Source: Colwellia sp. PAMC 21821
GTDB lineage: Bacteria > Pseudomonadota > Gammaproteobacteria > Enterobacterales > Alteromonadaceae
Assembly: GCF_002077175.1 (NCBI RefSeq)
Contig: NZ_CP014943.1
Span: 4,464,001-4,528,000 of the forward strand
Direction: 5' to 3'
Length of the DNA: 64,000 bases
Positions 1 through 8,120 of this stretch are shown here, one piece after another. Each line of letters starts with the position of its first letter. Position 1 is the first letter of the stretch. Under the pieces are notes generated by a model. The model was not told the DNA's origin, ran no database searches, and worked only from the letters and a program-made list of their open reading frames with translations. The translations under genes and the position numbers were made by a program.

Positions 1-209
1 AAACACCATTACACGAAGCTTCTAAAAACGATCCTCGTTTTGGTGAAGCGGTTCGTAATTTTATTGCTCCGATTGGGCGCAATGGTCATCCCAGCGAAAT
101 TGCCGATGCCGTTAGCTTTTTGCAATCTTCACAAGCTTCTTTCGTGCACGGGAGTGTACTTTATGTTGATGGTGGTATGGACGCCATGATCCGTAATGGT
201 AAACTTTAA
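1..209 (+). CDS. 3-alpha-hydroxysteroid dehydrogenase-like SDR, C-terminal part
   Basis: This is the last 68 codons of a short-chain dehydrogenase; the reading frame begins at base 3 and the N-terminus lies outside the window. The peptide starts TPLHEASKNDPRFGEAV and ends with FVHGSVLYVDGGMDAM. It resembles, from memory, the C-terminus of Comamonas 3-alpha-hydroxysteroid dehydrogenase/carbonyl reductase (TPLLQ...DPRYGES, YVHG...DGGIDAVM). That enzyme oxidises the 3-alpha-hydroxyl of steroids such as bile acids to the 3-ketone with NAD, the entry step to ring A catabolism. The SDR assignment is firm. The substrate is inferred from this similarity and from the steroid genes downstream. Confidence 0.7.
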   Translation, partial: TPLHEASKNDPRFGEAVRNFIAPIGRNGHPSEIADAVSFLQSSQASFVHGSVLYVDGGMDAMIRNGKL

Positions 210-458
210 CGGCATAAAAACTGTGTTAAACAACAGTGACACCTTCGTATCAATTATTTCTACACTTATAGTAGAATGACATTGTACGAGGGTATGCTAT
301 TACTTTTCACGCCAAATTGTCCATCATGCAACGCTTACCTAAACAACGTTAGCGACTATAAAATTATATTCAAACTCTCCACAAGTTAGCTAATCAACGA
401 CTGTAGCTCAAATGTAGCAATCTTACTTTAGCTGTATATAGCGTTTACATGACCAACT

Positions 459-487
459 AAAAAGCCAACAAATAATGTTGGCTTTTT
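459..487. terminator. Rho-independent terminator, usable in both directions
   Basis: A perfect 12-bp stem (AAAAAGCCAACA / TGTTGGCTTTTT) closes a 5-nt loop and carries a T-run on either strand. It lies between the end of the SDR and the convergent phosphoribosyltransferase gene, so it can end both transcripts. The rest of 210-631 shows no gene. Confidence 0.8.
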
Positions 488-631
488 ATTGAGGTTTGTC
501 CGCCCTGAAATGTGTTTATACATTTAGGACTTTATAATAAAATCGAGCGACACACATTGTCCGTACTGAAATCTATGCTATTAATGTAAACAACGACGCA
601 AGTGTTCTAGGTCTCTTTTAGACGCTTTCTT

Positions 632-1207
632 TTAATTTTCAGTGGGTAAAAAATCTTTAATAATTTCATAAAGTCGTGGGCGTTGTTGAGCTATTTCATC
701 AGCCGATAAGCCTTCAAGCGAGTGGGGATATTTAAGCCAATCACTGGTTTCATGAATGAAATAGTCAGGCACACGGTTGGTCACATTCCGTGATGGCTTA
801 TAATAGGGAACGGCGATCCTAATATCTTCAGGCATATTGAGTCGGGTTTGTTTTTTTAATTCATCAATAATAGCTTCAATTGAACGGCCGGTATCAAATA
901 CATCATCCACCAATAATAACTTGTCATGGGATTGTATATTGTTTACTAGATAATTTAGACTATGTACTCTGACTTCTCTTTGCTGTTGATCTATTCCTGC
1001 TGCATATGAAGAGGTTCTAATCGCAATATGATCTGATTTAATTCCGTGTACCGCCAAAAATTCTTGAACTGCAATGCCTATAGGGGCACCACCTCGCCAG
1101 ATAGCGACAATAAAAGTAGGAACAAAGTTACTGTCTAAGACCATGCGCGCCAATTCATAGGAATCTTCGAGTAGAGATTGTGCTGTTAAGTACTGTTTGT
1201 CTGCCAT
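632..1207 (-). CDS. Phosphoribosyltransferase family protein (copy 1)
   Basis: The 191-residue protein has a type I phosphoribosyltransferase fold. The PRPP-binding loop LLLVDDVFDTGRS is at residues 97-109 and the strand-loop FIVAIWRGGAPIG at about 32-44, as in hypoxanthine/xanthine phosphoribosyltransferases. Such cytosolic enzymes salvage purine bases with PRPP; the exact base cannot be read from the sequence. The start at 1207 (MADKQYL) is chosen because it aligns with the divergent paralogue and has a GGA Shine-Dalgarno-like stretch upstream. A longer in-frame start at 1297 would add about 30 unconserved residues. The gene diverges from a clear paralogue at 1323. Confidence 0.8.
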   Translation of the reverse strand: MADKQYLTAQSLLEDSYELARMVLDSNFVPTFIVAIWRGGAPIGIAVQEFLAVHGIKSDHIAIRTSSYAAGIDQQQREVRVHSLNYLVNNIQSHDKLLLVDDVFDTGRSIEAIIDELKKQTRLNMPEDIRIAVPYYKPSRNVTNRVPDYFIHETSDWLKYPHSLEGLSADEIAQQRPRLYEIIKDFLPTEN

Positions 1208-1322
1208 GTTATTTCCAAGTAAAAGATGGGGAATCAAATCACTAAAGATTGAATAAAAAGCACTTCTATGTTTTAATTTAATGCTTAAATTAAGCAATAT
1301 AACACACTAATGTGGTGATTTC

Positions 1323-1916
1323 TTGGCTGAACTTCCCGAAAAAATATTTTTAGACGAAGACTCGTTAATCGAAGAGTCGTTTCAATTAGCAACCCAAATT
1401 ATGCAGAGTGGTTTTAGACCAACTTTTATCGTCGGACTATGGCGTGGTGGTAGTTCAGTTGGTATTTATGTGCAGGAATGCTTACAGACTCTGGGTGTAA
1501 AAACCGACCATATTTCAATTCGTACTTCATATGCTGGCTTTGATCGGTATCAAGAAGAAGTGCATAGTGATCAACCTATTCGAGTCCATGGGCTGACTTA
1601 TTTAGTTAATAAACTCAATATCGATGATAAATTGCTTATTGTCGATGATATGTACCGTTCTGGCAGAAATGCTAATGCTACCATTAATGAACTGAAAAAA
1701 AGGCTTAAGAAAAATATGCCAACCGATGTTCGCATTGCAACGGTTTGGAAAAATGCCTCGTTACCTGAAAATGCAGGACCTGACTATTATATCCATAAAA
1801 CCGATGACTGGGTTGTTTTTCCGTATGAATTACAGGGTTTGTCACTCGCTGAAATTAAACAACATAAATCATTTGCCTATAAATCAATTGACCCAACATT
1901 GTTTATTTCAGGTTAA
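1323..1916 (+). CDS. Phosphoribosyltransferase family protein (copy 2)
   Basis: This 197-residue paralogue of the gene at 632-1207 shares the blocks PTFIVGLWRGG (residues about 33-43), the TDHISIRTSY region and the PRPP loop LLIVDDMYRSGRN (about 104-116). The first codon that keeps the full aligned N-terminus is TTG at 1323; no ATG lies before residue 27, so a TTG start is likely. The function is base salvage with PRPP, substrate unknown. The two paralogues are divergent with about 115 bp between start codons, which suggests a shared promoter region and divergence after local duplication. Confidence 0.75.
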   Translation: MAELPEKIFLDEDSLIEESFQLATQIMQSGFRPTFIVGLWRGGSSVGIYVQECLQTLGVKTDHISIRTSYAGFDRYQEEVHSDQPIRVHGLTYLVNKLNIDDKLLIVDDMYRSGRNANATINELKKRLKKNMPTDVRIATVWKNASLPENAGPDYYIHKTDDWVVFPYELQGLSLAEIKQHKSFAYKSIDPTLFISG

Positions 1917-2061
1917 TTAAAAACCTTCGAAATGTAGTTAAAGTAAACTTTATGTTATTCCCATCGGGTTACTAAGCATCGTTTGAATTAGAGATAAACG
2001 AGCTCGACGGTCAACGCCACAATAGTTTGAATATTGAATATTGAAAATGATTAAATCAGTA

Positions 2062-2089
2062 AACCGATTACTCGCAACAGCAATCGGTT
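2062..2089. terminator. Possible hairpin between convergent genes
   Basis: An 8-bp inverted repeat (AACCGATT / AATCGGTT) with a 12-nt loop lies between the convergent phosphoribosyltransferase and acnA genes. There is no clear T-run on either side, so termination activity is uncertain. Confidence 0.35.
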
Positions 2090-2138
2090 CACTTAATCGA
2101 CAGGGTAGCCGCAATGACCTACCCCAAAAAATGCGAGT

Positions 2139-4868
2139 TTAACTTTCGGTTGCTAGACTACGTAAAACATAATGCAAAATACCACCATGCTGATAATAGC
2201 CCCACTCACTTTCTGTATCAATTCTGACTTTTAGTTCAAAGTTAATGACTTCGCCGTTGGTTTTTGTGGCTTGTGCATTAATTGTCTTAGGTTTGCTAGC
2301 TAAACCGCCAAAACTAAAAGTTTCAGTGCCATCTAATCCTAAAGATTGTGCACTATCATTCTGCATGTACTCTAGTGGAAGCACACCAAACCCCACTAAA
2401 TTAGAACGATGGATTCGTTCATAACTTTGCGCGATAACCACTTCTATGCCAAGCAACTTAGTACCTTTAGCTGCCCAATCTCGACTTGAACCCGTGCCGT
2501 ATTCTTTGCCCGCTAAGACTACCAAAGGTGTTTTATTATCCTGATAACGCATCGCAGCATCATAAATACTCGTCACTTCATTATCGGGTAAATAGCAGGT
2601 AAAGCCTCCTTCAGTTTCAGGAGCTAGCTGATTACGCAAACGTGTATTAGCAAAGGTACCGCGCATCATCACTTCATGATTACCACGACGTGAACCTAAA
2701 CTATTAAAGTCTTTTACAGCAACGCCTTGCGCTTGCAAGTATTGACCTACAGGAGTATTAGCCTGAATAGCACCCGCTGGTGAAATGTGATCGGTCGTTA
2801 TCGAGTCGCCCACTTTAACAATACAGCGGGCATTTTTAATGGTGGGTAATTTATCCACATCACGTGAAATACCTTCAAAAAATGGTGGATTTTTAACATA
2901 TGTCGATTCAGGCCAACTATAAGTGTTACCTTCAGGTACCGGTAATTCCCGCCATTGTTCTGTGCCTTCAAATACATCTTTATATCTGGATTTAAACATT
3001 TCAGCCGACACTGAACTGCTGATCAAATCACTCACTTCTTTAGCTGTTGGCCAAACATCTTTCAAGAATATAGGCTTGCCATCGTGGTCATAACCTAGCG
3101 GATCTTTAGTTAGGTCATTTTTCATCGTACCGGCTATTGCATATGCCACCACTAGCGGTGGAGATGCTAAATAATTCGCACGAGTATCTTGATGAATTCT
3201 TCCTTCAAAGTTGCGATTACCAGAAAGTACTGAGCATGTTGTAAGTTTACCTTTATGGATTGCATCGCTAACCACTTTCAGTAAAGGGCCTGAATTACCA
3301 ATACAGGTGGTGCAACCAAAACCTACTACATCGAAGCCGAGTGCCTGCAAATCGTCTAACAAACCCGCTTTTTCTAAATAAGCAGGAACCACTTGAGAGC
3401 CAGGTGCCAGTGATGTTTTCACCCATGGTTTAGTGGTTAATCCAAGTGCTCTTGCTTTTTGTGCGACTAATCCGGCAGCGATCATTACGGCTGGGTTAGA
3501 AGTGTTTGTGCATGAGGTTATTGCAGCTATTACCACGTGACCATGTTGAAGGTAGTGAGTTTTATCATCAATTACAATTTCTACAGCATCTAACGCAGGT
3601 TTGTTACCAATGGCCGTTGAGCCTCCTTCATCAACAAATCTGCTCAGTGTTTCGTTATCAAGTTCAACACCTTGTAACTGCATATGTTCAAAGAAAGCAC
3701 TTTTCGCTTTTGTCAGGGCAATTTTGTCATGTGGTCGTTTAGGGCCTGCAATGCTAGGAACAACATCGGCTAATTCAAGTTGTAATGTATTTGAATAGTT
3801 TGCTGGCGTCGCGCCATCTTCACGCCAAAATCCTTGCGCCTTAGCATAAGCTTCTACAACATCAATTTGGCTTTCTTCTCGACCACTTAGACGCAGGTAC
3901 TGCAGTGTTTCATTATCGATAGGGAATATACCGCAAGTGGCGCCATATTCAGGTGCCATATTAGCAATGGTGGCACGATCAGCAAGCGGTAAATTAGCAA
4001 GGCCATCACCGTAAAATTCAACAAATTTACCAACCACGCCTTTTTCACGTAGCATTTTAGTAACGGTTAAGACTAAGTCGGTTGCTGTTGCGCCCTCATT
4101 TAACGAGCCTTTAAGTTCAAAGCCAATAACCTCAGGAAGCAGCATGCTAATGGGTTGTCCCAACATCGCAGCTTCTGCTTCAATACCACCAACACCCCAA
4201 CCTAAAACACCGAGACCATTTATCATAGTGGTATGAGAATCTGTACCCACTAGGGTATCAGGTAACAGTACGGTTTCATTGTTTGTGGTTTTTTGCATCA
4301 CGACATGCGCTAGGTATTCAAGGTTCACTTGATGCACTATGCCCGTACCTGGTGGCACAACCTTGAAGTTAGATAACGCTTTTTGGCCCCAACGTAAAAA
4401 TTGATAGCGCTCTTTGTTACGTTCAAACTCCATCGCCGTATTTTTACTTAATGAATCTTTAGTACCATAAAAGTCGACCATGACAGAATGGTCTATGACT
4501 AGATCCACAGGGACTAATGGATTAATTAGCTCTGGATTTCCTCCTAACTTAATCATCGCATCACGCATCGCGGCTAAGTCAACAATGGCAGGAACGCCAG
4601 TAAAATCCTGTAAAACAACTCGTGCAGGTGTGAAAGCAACTTGCTGCTGGGACAGAGTTTTAGCATCCCACGCACAAATGGCTTCAATATCTTCCTTGTG
4701 CGTATGATGGCCGTCTTCGTTCCGCAATAAGTTTTCGAGTAAAATTTTCATGCTGTAAGGGAGTTTTTGTACAGCATCTTGATTTGGCAGACGAGTGATA
4801 TCAAACATTGAAAAGGTTGACTGATTAACCTCTATGTTACGTTTAGTATTAAAGCTATTGTTGCTCAT
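2139..4868 (-). CDS. acnA: Aconitate hydratase A
   Basis: The 909-residue protein is a full-length AcnA/IRP1-type aconitase, which interconverts citrate and isocitrate through cis-aconitate in the TCA cycle. The three [4Fe-4S] ligand cysteines are seen at C453 (ITSCTNTSNP) and C519/C522 (GFGCTTCIGNSGPL). The C-terminal swivel domain carries the conserved NSLGSRRGNHEVMMRG and GKEYGTGSSRDWAAKG motifs. The start at 4868 is preceded by AAGGAG, a strong ribosome binding site. It stands alone, convergent to the phosphoribosyltransferase gene, and is a housekeeping gene outside the steroid island. Confidence 0.97.
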   Translation of the reverse strand: MSNNSFNTKRNIEVNQSTFSMFDITRLPNQDAVQKLPYSMKILLENLLRNEDGHHTHKEDIEAICAWDAKTLSQQQVAFTPARVVLQDFTGVPAIVDLAAMRDAMIKLGGNPELINPLVPVDLVIDHSVMVDFYGTKDSLSKNTAMEFERNKERYQFLRWGQKALSNFKVVPPGTGIVHQVNLEYLAHVVMQKTTNNETVLLPDTLVGTDSHTTMINGLGVLGWGVGGIEAEAAMLGQPISMLLPEVIGFELKGSLNEGATATDLVLTVTKMLREKGVVGKFVEFYGDGLANLPLADRATIANMAPEYGATCGIFPIDNETLQYLRLSGREESQIDVVEAYAKAQGFWREDGATPANYSNTLQLELADVVPSIAGPKRPHDKIALTKAKSAFFEHMQLQGVELDNETLSRFVDEGGSTAIGNKPALDAVEIVIDDKTHYLQHGHVVIAAITSCTNTSNPAVMIAAGLVAQKARALGLTTKPWVKTSLAPGSQVVPAYLEKAGLLDDLQALGFDVVGFGCTTCIGNSGPLLKVVSDAIHKGKLTTCSVLSGNRNFEGRIHQDTRANYLASPPLVVAYAIAGTMKNDLTKDPLGYDHDGKPIFLKDVWPTAKEVSDLISSSVSAEMFKSRYKDVFEGTEQWRELPVPEGNTYSWPESTYVKNPPFFEGISRDVDKLPTIKNARCIVKVGDSITTDHISPAGAIQANTPVGQYLQAQGVAVKDFNSLGSRRGNHEVMMRGTFANTRLRNQLAPETEGGFTCYLPDNEVTSIYDAAMRYQDNKTPLVVLAGKEYGTGSSRDWAAKGTKLLGIEVVIAQSYERIHRSNLVGFGVLPLEYMQNDSAQSLGLDGTETFSFGGLASKPKTINAQATKTNGEVINFELKVRIDTESEWGYYQHGGILHYVLRSLATES

Positions 4869-5310
4869 ATGGGTGAACTCCTTACTTGTATATATTAGCC
4901 TAGTATCTCAAAAGCTAGTGGTAGCAATACCATAATGTAAATTACCAAAAAATTAAACGCTTAACGAATAATTCACCACTAACATTTGCACCGAAAATTA
5001 TCTATGAAAACTGTATATTTAGTACCACAACCAACCCTGCATATAACATAATGCAGGCTGTTTATCGAATATCTTGATATCTGAAATTTATAGTGATGAC
5101 TTAATACCTCATGCATTAATGAATTACATAGCAACTAGATCATAGTTTATATAGGTAGCTCTTGCATTTTTAGCGCTTAAGTTATACCAAATCACAGACA
5201 TTATCCTAGCCTCATTACAAAAATAATGACCATAATAGCAATTGAAATTAATAATCGCTCATACTAAGCGGACTACTAAGCGAGATAATAACGTTCAAGT
5301 GGAGAGTAAA
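4869..5310. other. Intergenic region, no gene seen
   Basis: This AT-rich region separates the divergent acnA and DCC-family genes and must hold both promoters. I see no convincing small gene, terminator or copy of the island's 20-bp operator. A stray TTATACCAAATCA at about 5180 resembles the MITE terminus found elsewhere, but no partner end was recognised. Confidence 0.4.
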
Positions 5311-5724
5311 ATGAACGATGACAAACCTCTTGGCAAGAGTAATAACAGCACAATACCAAGGCCAGGAGCCAATCAACTCAAGGTATACTATGACGCGGCC
5401 TGTCCGCTTTGTCGGCGAGAAAGACAACGCTATGAATCATGGCAAAAAACCGCCGAAGGCGTCGCGTGGCTAGATGTTAATACTCACCATCAGCATTTGC
5501 TAGCACGTGGTGTTGTGCCTCTTCAGGCCATACTGTCTTTGCACGTTGAAGATGAAGCCGGACAATTTCATGAAGGAATTGCAGCTTATGTGCTATTAAT
5601 GCGACGTGTACCGCGTTTGCGCCCCTTAGCGTGGGTAATCAACTTACCGTACTTGAAACCCGTGCTAACGCGGGTATACCAGTTCATGGTTCGGCGTAGG
5701 TTGACCCGCGATGGACGACTCTAG
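5311..5724 (+). CDS. DCC-family thiol-disulfide oxidoreductase-like protein (DUF393)
   Basis: The 137-residue protein carries the family signature VYYDAACPLC, with C31 and C34 in a thioredoxin-like CxxC arrangement, and a C-terminal basic tail (VRRRLTRDGR). DUF393/DCC proteins are small predicted redox proteins of unknown physiological role. The start at 5311 is chosen because it is preceded by GGAGAG at the right distance; an upstream in-frame start at 5242 has no such site. It stands alone. Confidence 0.8.
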   Translation: MNDDKPLGKSNNSTIPRPGANQLKVYYDAACPLCRRERQRYESWQKTAEGVAWLDVNTHHQHLLARGVVPLQAILSLHVEDEAGQFHEGIAAYVLLMRRVPRLRPLAWVINLPYLKPVLTRVYQFMVRRRLTRDGRL

Positions 5725-5931
5725 AGACTACAACAACTAACGCGTTCACAGCCACTTTTTGGCTAGGCATAACAATATACCGCATGGTCTTTACCGTTTA
5801 TTTATCGTACGACATTGTTTATTTTTTAAAAATTATTTTTTGCTTGAGTTGCAGTAAGGCTATTGTTTATTTGACAAGATTAGCGGCTATTAATCGCCAA
5901 GGTTCTACAATTTATAATAGCCCAAAATAGC

Positions 5932-5993
5932 TATTGTCATGACTCAGGGTCGCACGTCAATACACCCGACCGTTCCCCTGAGTCATGACAATA
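5932..5993. repeat. 18-bp perfect inverted repeat with 26-nt loop
   Basis: TATTGTCATGACTCAGGG (5932-5949) is exactly complementary to 5976-5993. It lies immediately downstream of the minus-strand MaoC gene (stop at 6005), so the transcript would fold a strong hairpin there. It may act as a terminator or 3'-end stabiliser. It lacks a canonical long T-run, although the minus strand continues into AGCTATTTT. Confidence 0.65.
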
Positions 5994-6004
5994 TTTCATA
6001 TGGT

Positions 6005-6478
6005 CTACGTAAACGTATATCGGCTAATGGTATCAACCACACAGGCAGGTCGAGATTGGCCTTCAACTTCAATGGTTACGCGAGTAATTACCTGCACACT
6101 GTCTTTAACCGCTTCTGCACTGACGATCATGCCCGTACCTCTAATTTTGCTGCCCGCTTTCACCACATTGGGAAAACGAATTTTATCGCAGCCATAGTTC
6201 ACACCCATACTGATATTTTGTACGTCAATCAATTGCGGTAAAAAGTAATTCACCAGTGATAGAGTCAAGTAACCGTGTGCTATACATCCGCCAAATGGGC
6301 CTTTTGCTGCTTTAATTGGATCAACATGAATCCATTGATGATCGCCTGTAGCCTCAGCGAACATGTCAATACGACTTTGTTCAATGGCTATCCAATCAGT
6401 CACACCAAGGTCCTGATTTGCAGCAGCAAGTAATTGTTCTTTACTGATAAAAATTTGGTTCGCCATTTGAGTATCCAT
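6005..6478 (-). CDS. MaoC-family (R)-enoyl-CoA hydratase
   Basis: The 157-residue protein is a single-hotdog MaoC hydratase. The hydratase-2 motif is at residues 43-55 (ATGDHQWIHVDP), with D46 and H51 as the expected catalytic pair, and is followed by GGCIAHGYLTLSL. Such enzymes add water to trans-2-enoyl-CoA to give the R-hydroxyacyl-CoA. It follows ipdF by 8 bp, so the two are cotranscribed, which suggests a C/D-ring or side-chain CoA intermediate as substrate. The start could also be the second methionine (MANQ). Confidence 0.8.
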   Translation of the reverse strand: MDTQMANQIFISKEQLLAAANQDLGVTDWIAIEQSRIDMFAEATGDHQWIHVDPIKAAKGPFGGCIAHGYLTLSLVNYFLPQLIDVQNISMGVNYGCDKIRFPNVVKAGSKIRGTGMIVSAEAVKDSVQVITRVTIEVEGQSRPACVVDTISRYTFT

Positions 6479-6486
6479 AAGGGTTC

Positions 6487-7272
6487 CTAAGCGCGTTGAG
6501 AACTAACAGAGACAACTTCACCTGTCATATAAGAAGAATAATCACTGGCAAGAAACATCATAACATTGGCAATTTCCCATACTTCTGCAGCTCGTCCAAA
6601 TGCTTCTTTTGAGGCTAATTCATCAAGTACATCGGCACTCGAGGCTTTTTTTAGAAATTCATGTAAGGCTATAGACGGTGATACGGCATTAATTCTAACA
6701 CCATACTCAGCAGCTTCTAATGCTGAGCAGCGAGTAAATGCCATGACACCCGCCTTGGCAGCTGCGTAATGCGCTTGTTCTTTTTGTGCGCGCCAGCCGA
6801 GTACTGAAGCATTATTGATAATTACACCGGCTTTACGTTGTTGCATAAATGGCAACATCGCACGGGTCATACGAAATGTTCCCGTCAACGTAATGTCCAT
6901 CACACGATTCCATTGCTCATCAGTCATATCTACCACAGATGTTTGACCGCCAAGACCAGCGTTATTAATTAAGACATCTACACCAGTAAGCTTTTCTTCA
7001 GCAGCATTGACAAGTGCTTGAACTTGCTCTTCTTGACTAACATCGCACAATTGACCAAACACATCTTCCAGACCCGTTTTCTCTTTAATATTAGCCACGG
7101 CTTCTTCCAGACGGCGAGGATGAATATCAGATATCATCAGTGCACGACAGCCTTCTTCTGCGGCTCTAAGCGCGGCTGAAAACCCAATACCTGCGCCAGC
7201 GGCAGCGGTCACTAAAACTGATTTTCCGCGTAACAGATTATGTCCTTCTACGTATTGTGGTGCTGTGCTCAT
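6487..7272 (-). CDS. ipdF: IpdF-like hydroxy-steroid-fragment dehydrogenase (SDR)
   Basis: The 261-residue SDR has the cofactor motif TAAAGAGIG (22-30), NNAG (103-106) and the catalytic S156, Y169 and K173 (YAAAK). Whole blocks such as GLGGQTSVVDMTDEQW, NNASVLGWRAQ and SALEAAEYGVRINAVSPSI recall mycobacterial IpdF (Rv3559c). IpdF oxidises the hydroxyl of the 5-OH-HIC-CoA-type intermediate during C/D-ring degradation. The gene heads a two-gene operon with MaoC, and a copy of the island operator lies 68 bp upstream at 7341-7360. The identification rests on remembered family sequence, not a search. Confidence 0.82.
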   Translation of the reverse strand: MSTAPQYVEGHNLLRGKSVLVTAAAGAGIGFSAALRAAEEGCRALMISDIHPRRLEEAVANIKEKTGLEDVFGQLCDVSQEEQVQALVNAAEEKLTGVDVLINNAGLGGQTSVVDMTDEQWNRVMDITLTGTFRMTRAMLPFMQQRKAGVIINNASVLGWRAQKEQAHYAAAKAGVMAFTRCSALEAAEYGVRINAVSPSIALHEFLKKASSADVLDELASKEAFGRAAEVWEIANVMMFLASDYSSYMTGEVVSVSSQRA

Positions 7273-7340
7273 TTTTTTCTCCGAATATGACTTAATAATT
7301 ATGCTTATACGACAGCATATGTTGAAGTTTAGGCTTCAAT

Positions 7341-7360
7341 CATCGTCAATGCGGACTAAC
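7341..7360 (-). promoter_or_regulatory. Island operator, copy 1 (upstream of ipdF)
   Basis: In the gene direction this reads GTTAGTCCGCATTGACGATG, matching the shared consensus NNTAGTCYNNATNGACGATG. It ends 68 bp before the ipdF start. Confidence 0.75.
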
Positions 7361-7627
7361 TGATTAGGTTCTGTTCATATTTCGTATTTGAATTTTGTTC
7401 GAGTCATATGCCCTGCTTTTTATAATAGTCTATTAAACGACTGCTAAGGTAACCAAAAAACATCAACAAACCTTAGCAGTTGAGGCAAAAACGGTTGACG
7501 TTACTCTCGACTGATTAGGCTTTATTTATAAAGACAATCTTAGGGTCTTATCCATATTGCCAGTTCTTTAAACGAGAGCGGACAATTTACTTTTTAATGG
7601 CCAGCAGCAACATCAACAACACCTGTT

Positions 7628-7877
7628 ATACCAAATGTAATAAGTTATTGACCAATTTTAAGCGAGGATAAATTGTTCAAGAATACATGTTTATTGTTCC
7701 AGACTAAACATAAGTACCTGCAGGCAAGGTGTTTGATTGATTAGGGCATGGATGCCCGTAAGTAGAACAATGCAGGAGCAATTGTCGAGTAATAGCGGGC
7801 GTGTGTGATTGAAAAAAACGCAGTTATTGACGATTTAAACCGCCTTAAAATGATCGATTATTTATTTCAATTGGTAT
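7628..7877. repeat. 250-bp MITE-like element, intact copy
   Basis: This element is nearly identical (about 4 substitutions in 250) to the copy at 58440-60105 that is split by an IS. Its ends form imperfect terminal inverted repeats: ATACCAAATGTAATAAGTTA on the left and, reading inwards from the right, ATACCAATTGAAATAAATAA. It codes for nothing recognisable, as expected for a non-autonomous transposable element. Its right end forms the 3' end of a broken dehydrogenase gene. Confidence 0.85.
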
Positions 7878-8066
7878 TAAAGGCTGGTCATTAGCGAAAG
7901 TTGTTAAGTTTAGAATAAAACTGTTCATAAGCGATGCCATCATTTCAGGTGAGTTCCAAGAAATATGTGGGCTTAAAAATACTTGTGGGTGTGTATATGC
8001 CCAGTGTCCAACTGTTAGCGGCTCTGGCGTAATTACATCTAATGAAGCTTGTGCCACATGACCGTT
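7845..8066 (-). pseudogene. Remnant of a D-2-hydroxyacid dehydrogenase
   Basis: About 60 codons encode NGHVAQASLDVITPEPL and HPQVFLSPHISWNSPEM. These match the C-terminal catalytic region (DVF..EPLP, then the HIS active-site block) of D-isomer-specific 2-hydroxyacid dehydrogenases. The 5' two thirds of the gene are missing, and the coding homology stops next to the operon terminator at 8067-8099. The last ten codons and the stop (IPIEINNRSF) come from the MITE at 7628-7877. The gene is therefore truncated at both ends and is not functional. Confidence 0.75.
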
Positions 8067-8099
8067 AAATAAAAAAGGATCTGTGATAAACAGACCCTT
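8067..8099 (-). terminator. Terminator of the hsaC-to-amidase operon
   Basis: Read on the minus strand, AAGGGTCTG pairs with CAGATCCTT (one G-U pair) across a 7-nt loop, followed by a T-rich tract. It lies just after the amidase stop codon at 8121. Confidence 0.8.
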
Positions 8100-8120
8100 A
8101 GTTAGTTAACCTGACTTAAC

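Noticed and set aside
5939..6241. 100-codon plus-strand frame at the end of the MaoC gene
   Set aside because: It is antisense to the MaoC hydratase and includes the inverted repeat; no support as a gene.
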